Shown here: positions 35,601 through 47,600 of the stretch, in pieces | How the letters are laid out: each line of letters starts with the position of its first letter | Numbering within the stretch: the stretch's first letter is position 1 | Assembly (NCBI GenBank): GCA_937907165.1 | Contig: CALCUH010000067.1 | Location: 1 to 56,890 of the forward strand | Direction of reading: 5' to 3' | Length of the DNA stretch: 56,890 bases | Source of the DNA: an uncultured Bacteroidales bacterium | GTDB lineage: Bacteria; Bacteroidota; Bacteroidia; Bacteroidales; Paludibacteraceae | Position numbers and translations under genes: made by a program | The notes under the pieces: model-generated | What the model saw: only the letters and a program-made list of their open reading frames with translations | The model's database searches: none | What the model was told of the DNA's origin: nothing

Positions 35601-38600
35601 CAATCGAACTTAGGAGCCAAATCGCTCTGGATGAATACGTATTGTTCGCAAGTATCACTATTTGTAGAGAATTCACTATCGAACACCCAAACAATCGTAT
35701 CGTGACCGACCTCATAATCATCAGCCATAGATTTACCGCTCGTTCTATAACCTACGCCCCAAACCGTATCCTTCGTGCAAGCGTCTAAGGCGAACGGTGT
35801 GGCGACATTCAAATCGACTGAAGAGATGGAACATACGCCAGACAACACCTTCGTAATCGGAGCGTTATGCAAAGAATCGCAATCGAACGATGGTTTCATG
35901 TCGCTTTGGATGTAGACATATTGCTCGCAAGTGTCGTTCAGCGTAGAATACTCGCTATCGAACACCCAAACAATCGTGTCACGACCCACAGGATAGTTAT
36001 CCGTCATCTCCTTGCCGCTCTTTCTATAGCCAACGCCCAAGACTGAGTCATTCGTGCAAGCGTCGAACGCCACAGGCGTATGGATATTCAAATCGGCAGC
36101 GCTAATCTCACAAACACCATGCAAAACCGTATCGATGACCTCCTGTTTCAACGAGTCGCAATTGAACTTAGGAGCCATATCGCTTTGGATAAATACTGGT
36201 TGTTCACAGACCACTGTATCCGTAGAGAATTCGCTGATGAAAGTCCAGACGATTGTGTCACGTCCTACCACATAAGCGTCATCCATTTCACGTCCGCTCG
36301 TGCGGGTACCCACACCATAAATCTTTTCGTTCGTGCAAGCATCAACCGCATAAGGTGTATTGACATCAAGCTCGGAAGCCGCAATTTCGCAGACACCCTC
36401 CAACACACGCTCGATTGGCGCATTCTTCAAAGAATCGCAATCGAATTCAAGCAACTTGTCACTACGAACAAACACAGGTTGTTCGCAAATGGTGGTTTCA
36501 GTTGAATATGGGCTGACAAATCGCCAAACGATTGTATCACGACCCACATGATAAGAAGCGCTCATATCCAAACCGCTCGTTCTGCTACCCTCTCCCCAGA
36601 TGGTGTCGTTTGTACAAGCATCCAAGGCGAACGGAACGATTATATTGAAATCAGCCGCTTCGATCTCGCAAACCTCATGAAGGACAGTATCGATAACCGC
36701 ATTCTTCAGAGAGTCGCAATCCACAACAGGTTGTAAATCGCTGCGGATGAGCAAATATTGCTCACAAAGGGTGGAATCGGTAGAGAACTCGCTCTTGAAC
36801 TTCCAGATAATTGTATCACGACCCACCTTGTAGATGCCATCCATAGCCAATCCGCTAGTTCTTGTTCCGACACCCCAAATGGTATCATTCATGCAAGCGT
36901 CCAAGGCAAACGGAATATTCACGTTCAAATCAGCAGCTGAAATTTCGCAGACACCATGAAGATCTTTCTCAATCGGATTCGCCTTCAAAGAGTCACAATC
37001 GACTACAGGAGCGAGATCGCTTTGGATGAAAATATATTGTTCACAAACCGACGATTCGGTAGAGAACTCGCTAGTGAACGTCCAGACAATCGTATCACGA
37101 CCCACTTTGTAAGGATCGCCCATCGACAATCCGCTGGTTCTTGTTCCGACGCCCCAAACCGTATCGTTCGTGCAAGCGTCCAAGGCGAACGGAATATTGA
37201 AGTTCAGAGAAGCGGAATCTATTTCACAGACACCATGAAGAACCGTATCGATGACCTCTTTCTTCAAAGAGTCGCAATCAAACTTAGGAGCGAGATCGCT
37301 TTGGATAAAGATTGGTTGTTCACAAATCAGTTCATCGGTGACAAACTCACTGGAGAACTTCCATACAATCGTATCGCGACCCACCTTATAAGTGCCACCC
37401 ATCGGCTCGCCGCTCTTTCTGTAACCAACACCCCAGACAGTATCATTCATACAACCGTCCATAGCGAACGGAACGATGAAATTCAAAGTGGCTGAATCCA
37501 CTTCACATACACCATGGAGAACTCTTGTGATAGGCGTATTCTTCAGAGAGTCGCAATCGAATTCCAGACCCTTGTTGCTTTGGATAAAGACATATTGTTC
37601 ACAAACCGCAGAATCCGTCGAGAATTCGCTGATGAATTTCCAGACGATCGTATCGTGACCTACCACATAGGAAGCGTCCATCTCACGTCCGCTAGTTCTT
37701 GTTCCGACACCCCATACGGTGTCGTTCGTGCAAGCGTCCAAAGCGAACGGGATATTCACGTTCAGATCAGCAGCGGAAATTTCGCAAACATCTTCAAGCA
37801 CCTTCTCGATCTTAGCGTTCTTCAACGAGTCACAATCAAAGATAGGTTTGATATTGCTTTGGATAAAGACGTATTGTTCACAAGTATCGTTGCTCGTTGA
37901 ATACTCACTATCAAACACCCAGACAATCGTATCACGACCTACTTGGTAATTATCAGTCATCAACTTACCGCTCTTTCTAGTGCCTACGCCCCAGATAGTA
38001 TCATTCGTACAAGCATCCAAGGCAAACGGTGTATTGACACTCAAATCAGCAGGAGATACAATGCAAGTGTCGACCAATACCTTATGGATAGGCGATTCAT
38101 GCAAAGAGTCGCAATCAAACTTAGGTTTAAGGTCACTCTGGATAAAGATATATTGTTCGCAAGTATCGTTCGCGATAGAATATTCACTATCGAATACCCA
38201 AATGATCGTGTCACGACCCACCTTATAAGTTCCACCCATAGGTTCGCCGCTCGTCCTTGATCCTCTACCCCAAATAGTATCATTGGTACAAGCGTCCAAT
38301 GCGAATGGAACGATCATATTCAAGCCAGCCGAATCGATTTCGCAGACACCGTTGAGCACACGCTCGATTGGAGCGTTATGCAAAGAGTCGCAATCGAATT
38401 TAGGCTTGATATCACTTTGGATATAAACATATTGGTCGCAGACAACCGTATCCGTTGAGTATTCTCCGATGAAAGTCCAAGAAATCGTATCACGACCCAC
38501 CTTATAAACACCATTCATAGGTTCGCCGCTCTTCCTTACACCGACGCCCCAGATAGTATCTTTCGTACATGCGTCCAAAGCAAACGGAACCGTGAAATTC

Positions 38601-41600
38601 AGGCTTGCGGAGTCTGTTTCACAAACACCACTGAGCACACGCTCGATTGGTGCATTGTTCAAAGAGTCGCAATCGAAAAGCAAATCCTTGTCGCTCTGGA
38701 TGAAGAGATATTGGTCGCAAACAACCGTATCCGTCGAGTATTCGCTAATGAAGGTCCATGTGATCGTATCACGACCCACCTTATAAGTGCCATTCATAGG
38801 CTCGCCGCTCTTCCTTACCCCGACGCCCCAGATAGTATCATTCGTACATGCGTCCAAAGCAAACGGAACCGTGAAATTCAAGCTTGCGGAGTCTGTTTCA
38901 CATACGCCACTGAGCACACGCTCGATTGGTGCATTGTTCAAAGAATCGCAATCGAAAAGCAAATCCTTGTCGCTCTGGATATAGAGATATTGGTCACAGA
39001 CAACCGTATCCGTCGAGTATTCACTAATGAAAGTCCATGTGATCGTGTCACGACCCACCTTATAAGTACCATTCATAGGCTCGCCGCTCTTTCTTGCACC
39101 GACACCCCAGATGGTATCGTTCGTACAAGCGTCCAATGCGAACGGAGCCGTAAAGTTCATTCCCACAGAATCGGTTTCGCAAACACCATGGAGAACGCGT
39201 TCGATAACCGCCTTATTTAAAGAATCACAATCGAAGTCAAGTTTCTTATCACTGCTAATATAGATGAACTGTTCGCAGACAACCGTATCCGTAGAGTATT
39301 CACTGATGAAGGTCCAAGAAATCGTGTCACGGCCCACCTTGTAAGTACCGCCCATAGGCTCGCCGCTCTTTCTCACACCAACGCCCCAAATGGTATCATT
39401 CGTGCAGGCATCCAATGCGAAAGGAACGATCATATTCAAACCTGCGGAATCGATTTCACAGACGTCATGAAGAATTCGCTCAATCGGAGCATTGTTCAAA
39501 GAGTCGCAATCGAAGAGCAAGTCTTTGTCGCTCTTGATGTAGATGTATTGGTCGCAGACAACCGTATCCGTTGAGTACTCGCTGATGAAGGTCCAAGAAA
39601 TCGTATCACGGCCCACCTTATAAATACCGTCCATAGGCTCACCGCTCTTTCTTACACCGACACCCCAGATAGTATCGTTCGTACATACGTCCAATGCGAA
39701 CGGAGCAGTGAAGTTCAGACTTGCGGAATCGATTTCACAAACACCTTGAAGAACAGTGTCGATAACCGCCTTGTTCAACGAATCGCAATCGAAGTCGAGT
39801 TTCTTATCGCTACGGATAAAGATATATTGTTCACAGCTATCCAAAGCCGTAGAATAGATGCTCTTGAATACCCAAACGATGGTATCACGGCCAACAGCGT
39901 AAGAGCCGTTCATCGCCTCCCCACTCTTCCTATGGCCTACGCCCATGATAGGATCCTTCGTACAAGCGTCGTAAGCGATAGGCGTTGTAATAGCCAAATC
40001 AGCGAAATCCGTAACACAAGCGTCGTGCAGCAACTTCGTGATAGGAGAATTCTTCAAAGAGTCGCAATTGAAGAGAGGCTTCAAGTCGGAGTTCAACATC
40101 AGCAATTGGTCGCAAGAGACATTATTGCCAGTCTTATCCTCGAACACCCAATAGAGATGATAGAGTGTACCGACCTTGAACACATCGTCAGCCTTCACAC
40201 TATCCGCAAGGTTTTTCGATGTCGATAAGATTCCGACTATATCGCCGTCGCAATTATCATGAGCCGTGTATTTATTAAGTGTGATGTCAGAATAAGGCAA
40301 CTCGCAAACACCATGGGCGATATAAACAACCGAATCAGGATCGATATCGTCGCAATTGAAGTCAGGCGCAGTCGTATCCTTGACCAAGACAGACAAGAAG
40401 CAAGAATCAGACTTAGTCACCAAATTATCGCCAGCTTTGACGAAAATCCAACGGATATCGTAGGCGGTATTATAATCGATGACATAATCGTCATCCATCA
40501 CAGACCAGTTGTTTTCGCCGCTCTTAGAGACCTTCATGATAATGCTATCGATAGGAACCACCGACGACGTAGCGCATTCCGTATAGGAGGCGGAAGCGTT
40601 CATGTTCAAAGCGGTCAAGCTGTCGTTCAAGTCCTTCCAAGGAAGATCCGTACAAGCCTCAACGATAAACGGACCATCTTCCGGATTGGTAGGACAATCG
40701 ATATCGATAGCATGGTCATCCAAAATAGAGACCTTTTGTTGGCATGTATCCGAGTGGACACCATGGATATCCACCGTGAACCAAGAAACAGTATAAGAAC
40801 CGACAGAGAGATGCTTATCCAACGTAGAAGTCAACGTTGACAAAGCTTCAAATTTCACATTGTCGAATGAATAATAGACGGAATCCGGTCCACAATTATC
40901 CTCAGGGACAGCAGGACGAAGCGTCACATCCACCTCGCAACCTGTAGACAATGCGATGGAAGTATCAGCCGGACAAGTAATCGTCGGAGCGACCGTATCA
41001 ATTATAGTAATTGTCTGCCAACAAGTATCAGACTCGTTACCCATCTTATCGGCAACCTTCCACACCACCGTATGGGTACCGTTCGTCACGTCTCTACCAT
41101 TGCTGCCCGTGAATTCCGTGAATGTGGCGTCATCATCCATCTTAAAGTAATAAGTAAGATTGGATTCGTCGCAATTATCATCGAAGACGCCATCAGGCTT
41201 TTCTATCACATAACCGATGGAATCACAAGCGATAGGTTTCAAGACAATATCCTGCATCATCTCACAGTTTCTTGTCGGAACGCTGGTATCGCGAAGGATG
41301 ACCTTGCTATCACAAGAATCGTGCAACTCCTCCATGTTCTCACCACTCTTTTCAAATATCCAACGAAGATCATACAATGTGTTGTATTCCAACTCTGTTG
41401 TACCATTCAGTTCAGCATAAGTAAGTTCAGAAGCCTTCTTATAGTACATGGCAGGTTCAATTCTAATGACATTACCATTGTTCGCGCAGTCAAGACGAGT
41501 TGCGAGGGCTTTCATATCATCACTATACAAAGACAAGACCGCGTTCCATGACAAAGGTCCGCAAGTATCGATTACCACATTATCCTGAGAAGGACAAGAA

Positions 41601-44600
41601 AGCGTGATGCTCGTGTTATCGGTCACGCTATATTTGCGTTCGCAGACCGACTTATTACCCGCTGCGTCATAAGCGATCCAAGTAATGGTTGTCTCACCCA
41701 AAGAGAACCTATGTTCCACAGGTTCTGTATATGCGACGGAATCCTCCGATCCGAAACGATAATAGCGTTGGGTCACGTCACAATTATCGTTCACAATAGG
41801 GAATGGGATCGAGAACGTAGTATCACAGTTATGATACAATTTAAACGCAGTGTCTGACGGGCAATCGAAAATAGGAGCCGCCACATCCGTCACCGTATAA
41901 GTACTATAACAAGTATCTGAAATATTTCCAGAAGTATCCTGAGCAAACCATTTGATAACCGTCTCTCCTATAGGCAACGTAGGCGTAATGGCGCCATGAT
42001 ACATAGCCGTATCACCATTACCGATACGATAATATACCACGAAGGTGTCACAAGCGTCGGTTACGGTTGGCGCCTCGATAGATGGAGCCGTATCACACGC
42101 AGTTGTAATCTCCAATTTAATGTCAGCTATAGGAGCACACTCGATTGTCGGAGGAATCGTATCCAAGACAGAGACAATCTGCTCACAGGTCTTAGAGACA
42201 TTGTGATGAGCATCTTCCACACGCCAAACGACCTTGTGAGTTCCGCTACCCAAAAGGTTCTTGACACCATCTGTCAATTGAACGAAGTCGGACGCGTCAT
42301 CCAACTTATAGTAATACGTGAGGTTCTCTTCCCCGCAGATATCGTCGAATACACCGAGCGGTTTTCCGAACTGATAAGATGTATCGCAAGTGATAGGCTT
42401 CAAGACAATATCCTTCATAGCGTCACAATCAGAGGAAGGAGCAGTTGTATCAGTCAAAATGACATGGCTGATACAAGAGTCGAGAAGCGTAGTAGCATTC
42501 TCACCCTCTTTACTGAACAGCCACTTGATATCGTAGTTCTCGTCCAAAACGAAGCGGGAAGCGTCGACCAACGCAACGTAAGAATTGTCACTTTCGCTTG
42601 TTTTCTTATAGAAAAACGTAGGAGTCAAATCCGTAGAGTCACCTTTCGCACAATCCATTTGTCGTGCGGAAGCCGCATAATCGCCCTTGAGGTAAGTTTT
42701 CACGAAGCTCCAGACAGAGTCGGAACAAACATCGATCGTCAAATTAGGTTCTGCAGGACAAGAGATGTTGATGCCTGAACTATCCTTCAACGTATAGACA
42801 ACAGTACATGTATTCTCATTACCGGTTGGATCCACAGCCCTCCAACGTACATTAGTAGAGCCCAGTGGGAAATTATAAGAGACTCCGGAAGACGGATAAA
42901 GCGCCTCGTCCTCATCCCCTATCTTATAATATAAATATATATCATTAGAACAATTATCAGAAGCCGTAGGCTCCTCCAAAACGATAGTGGAGTCACAATG
43001 GAAACGGAGCTTCCATTCGAAATTGTCCGCAGGGCAAGTGATAACAGGTTTCGCAACATCCTTCACGGTGTATTTCGCGAAACAGGTATCGGAAACGTTG
43101 CCCGTCGTATCCTTCGCATACCATTTAACAAGGGTATCCCCCACGGCGAAGGTAACCAAGAGTGAATCACTGTAGAGTCGCTCGTCGCCATTACCCATAC
43201 GATAATAGATATTGAACGTATCGCAATCCGTTACTTTAGGCGCACCGATTTTAAATGTGGTGTCACAACGTTGGGTCACTTCCAATGTAGGAATGCCATA
43301 TGTTTCGCATTCTACCGTAGGAGGCAAGATATCCTTGACAACAAGGGTATAAGAACAAGTATCTGATTTATTGCCGTGTTCATCCTCGGCATACCAAAAG
43401 ACCTCATGGGAACCAATAGGAAGACGAATCTTATTTCCGCCTATGTTATCCTCGAAATGAACGAACTCTGCTGTGTCGACAGCGTAACGATAAAGGAGTT
43501 GATCATCTGGCGTACAATTATCATGGAAGGCACCGATCGGAGCTTCCAAGAGATAAAGGGTATCACAACCATAAGGTTCCAAATCCGGCATCACAATGTT
43601 ACAGTTTGCGGTAGGAGCCGTCGTATCGGTCAACAAGATATGGCTGATACAAGAGTCCTTCATCTCCTCCAAGTCACCACCACCCTTCTCGAACATCCAT
43701 TTGACATCATAAGCGATATCGAGACCGAACGTTGACGCATCGGTCAGAGCCACATAAGCGCTCTCACCTTCAGATTGTTTCTTATAATAGAATGTAGGAG
43801 TCAACGTCTCGTTCACACCATTTTGACAATCCGTGCGGGTAGCGGTTGCGGTGTAATCGCCCGTCAAGGAGCTCTTCACCTCGCTCCAAGCCATATCCTC
43901 GCAGACATCCAACGTCAAGTTGTCGTTCTTAGGACAGCTGATCATGATGCTGGAGCTATCCGTCACCGAGTAATGACGCACACACTCTGTTCTGTTTTTA
44001 GTCGCATCGTAGGAAATCCATGTAATAGTCGTCTCTCCCAAAAGGAACTTATGACTGAACGGTGCGGTATAAGCGACGGAATCCTCCGTCCCTATACGAT
44101 AGTAACGATTCGTCACGCCACAATTATCCGTATCACGAGGGAATGTGAGCGTAAACGTCGTGTCGCAGCTCTGATACAATTTAAACGCAGTGTCTGACGG
44201 GCAATCAATCTTCGGAGCAGCCACATCCGTCACCGTATAAGTGCTGTAGCAAGTATCTGAAATATTTCCTGAAGTATCCTGAGCGAACCACTTGATAACC
44301 GTTTCTCCTTTAGGCAACGTAGGCGTAATGGCGCCATGATACATAGCCGTATCACCATTACCGATACGATAATATACCACAAAGGTATCACAAGCGTCGG
44401 TTACGGTTGGCGCCTCGATAGATAGAGCCGTATCACAGGCTGTTGTAATTTCCAGCTTAATGTCAGCTATAGGAGCACACTCGATTGTCGGAGGAATCGT
44501 ATCCACCACCTTGATGGCATGTCCGCAAGTATCCGACACGTTACCATGCTCGTCCAAGACAGCCCATGTGATCCAGTGTCCGCCATTAGACAATCGGAAC

Positions 44601-47600
44601 GTCATGCTATCAGTCGTTCCATAGCTGAACTCGCCCCTACCATCCAGATAGAAGACATATTGCAAATCGGCGTCATCCGTACATGCGTCAGAGAAGACGC
44701 CAGTCGGAGGAACCACCGTATAAATCGTGTCACAACCCTTAGGGTTCAAAGTGACGGTTTCAATATTCTCACAATGAGTAATCGGGTCCGATTTGTCGGT
44801 CAACAAAACCGTACTAAAGCAAGAGTCCTTCATGGTGGAGACATCCTCACCCGACTTCTCGAACAACCACTTGATGTCATAAAGCGTATCCATGGAGAGG
44901 TTAGTCGATGGGATCATCGGCTCATAAGCCGTGGCTGTTTGACTCTTATAGAACATCGTAGGATCGATGGAGACCACGTCGCCCGTCGAGCAATCAGTAC
45001 TACCCATCGTAGCTTTTTGGGAGGCACTCAGTTGTGCCAACACCTCCGCCCAAGTGAGGTCGGTACAAGTATTGATCACAGCATTCGGTTCTGTCGGACA
45101 ATGCTTCTCTATGCCGAGGCTATCCAACAAATCGACGTTTTGGGTACAAGTAGCGGAACGTCCGTTGACGTCGACCGCTTTCCAAGTGACCGTATGAGAA
45201 CCGACGTGGACGGTAACGGAAACCTTTGAATCATTTGCGTCCACGAAAGCGCCGCCATCCAAGGAATACAAGATGGAATCGATTCGTTCGCAATTATCGT
45301 TAGCCGTAGCCAAACCGATTTCCACCTCTTCGTCGCAGGAAATATGCGCATAAGCCGTCACATCGTCAGGACAAACAATCTCAGGATCAGCCATATCTCT
45401 GAAGACGATTACTTGGTCGCAAGTATCGGAATGATTATTAAAATAATCCACCGCCACCCACAAGACGTGGAGCGTATCCGGACCGGATGTAAGCGTCAAT
45501 TTTTCTCCGTTTGTCTTTGTCCATTGAGTATATGACGCACCGTCATCCAATGAATAATACAAAGCGACTTGAAGGTCAGCGTTACACCATGAACAAGTTG
45601 CGGCATTATCGTATACGTTAGGCGCCGAAACACCAACGGAACCTTCGCACGAGGATGTCAAATCGACATACTCAACCTCTGGGCAAGTAATTCTCGGAGG
45701 GAAACTATCCGCCAAAGTGATGTTCTGCCTACAGACTTCAGATTTATTACCCGCCGCATCCACGGCGAACCAATAGATATAATTATCATCACAAAGTCTA
45801 AAATTCGGATCTATTATCTGATAGTATTCGTTACCAGTAAATTTTTTAGCTGTAGGTTCCAATGGCGTGGAATACCATATTTCCAAATCCGCCAACATAT
45901 TGGAGCAATTATCTGATCCAGTAGCTATAGGCAATTTCGGAGTAATATAACAATTGTCCCTTTCCAAATAGATTGTCGTGTCAGGCGGGCACACCACCTC
46001 CGGGTTGGTCATATCCTTCACAGAGACCGTTCTTGTGCAGGAACCGACGTGATTACAATTATCGACGATTTTGTAGACGAACAAGTTGTCGCCCTTCGGC
46101 AAGTCGAGGACATCGCCCACGCTCACCACAGTATCCGGCAAGCCTGGTCTCACCCATTCGATGATCTTCACGCTATCGCCGCAATCGACGGAAGAGCTCA
46201 CTTCCGGGACAACCACATAACCATGATATTCGCAATTCTCATCCAATGCGCATACCGTATCGGCAGGGCAAACGATCTGAGGAGCGTTCATCATAGCGAC
46301 ATGGAACATACCTGTCAACGAGTCTTTACAACCATTGTTCTCGGAGACATACTTAATAGGAATATTCACGTCACTAGCAGAATTACAGAAATTTTTGTGG
46401 CCAAAGTCCACTTCAAGGCTATCCGGTTTCAAAAGGTCAGATAAACCCTCTTTATACTCGTTGTTTTGGGCATACCACTTAAATGAGTTACCTAACACAC
46501 CTTCGGCATTACGCAACACGATTGTGTCCGTTTTTTCGATGGCAGGACACACCTCAGGGATATCCATGATAACGTCGCTCAAATCCGGCGTACGGTTGAC
46601 GATAATTTCAACCGTCTTCTTGTAATTGTCATAGGTAAATGTACCTACCGTAGGCGTCATAGAGAGTTTGTACGGTTTGTTCGCATAATCGGCGCTCATC
46701 TTTGCGGTAGACGGGAAAGTGATCGTCACCGATTCCCCTTCCGTTCTATTAAGGTATGATGTTACATCGACACCCGTCGGATCTATCAACTTCCAATTAT
46801 ACTTTTTTTCACCTGACATCCAATCCAACGACTCGGTATTCATGACCTGGTAGGTCGCTTTGTTGCTTGAATTGCTCACGCAGAAGAGAGGATCACCTTG
46901 GATGCTCGGAGATATCAAGGATTCGCAATCCTCTCCGGTCATGGTGAAAGGTATGACTTCATTAGCATCCAAATTAGAAATTGCTCTAAATTCAAAAGAA
47001 CCAGTTCGAGTCATCTTAATTCTGACCTCTTTATGGTGGTCGTCAAGATATTCAATTGCATCCGCAGGAATATTTTGGAAGCCAGAATTCTTATCTGGTT
47101 TCCACTGCCAATTCAGGACAGCGTCATACAAGAAACCTGTAGTGGAGACCTTCACCCAATCCCCCACACAAGCACTACGAGGCGTGATGCAAACATTTTG
47201 AGTTTCGTATCCGATGTAATCGATTAAATACTTATTTCCATTACATCTTCCATCATCATCATCATAAGTTGGGAAATAAAACATTGGTTCAAAGGTATAA
47301 TCGCTTCTTTTTCCTGCAAATTTACCATGAAAAATACAATCTATCTTATAGGTATGACCTGCTTTCAAAATCTCACCCTTCAAAGTTCCCTCTCCTTGAT
47401 TGTAGTTAACGGAAGGCATTCCTGTAAATCCTGATCGACCCGTGAAACTCACATATGGTTGTGTTACGGAATTATTTATAGTATAAGTAAAATGATAAGT
47501 TGAATCCGGGTACTGCATATCCGTCACAACAACCGTAACCTTAGTATTGGTCAATTCACCACCTGTAGTGGTTTGCGCCTTGAACATATAATCACCACTA

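Noticed and set aside
35048..40066. Regular repeats that might suggest a CRISPR array
   Set aside because: The period is 279 bases, it is in frame with a long coding sequence, and there are no short identical repeats with unique spacers.
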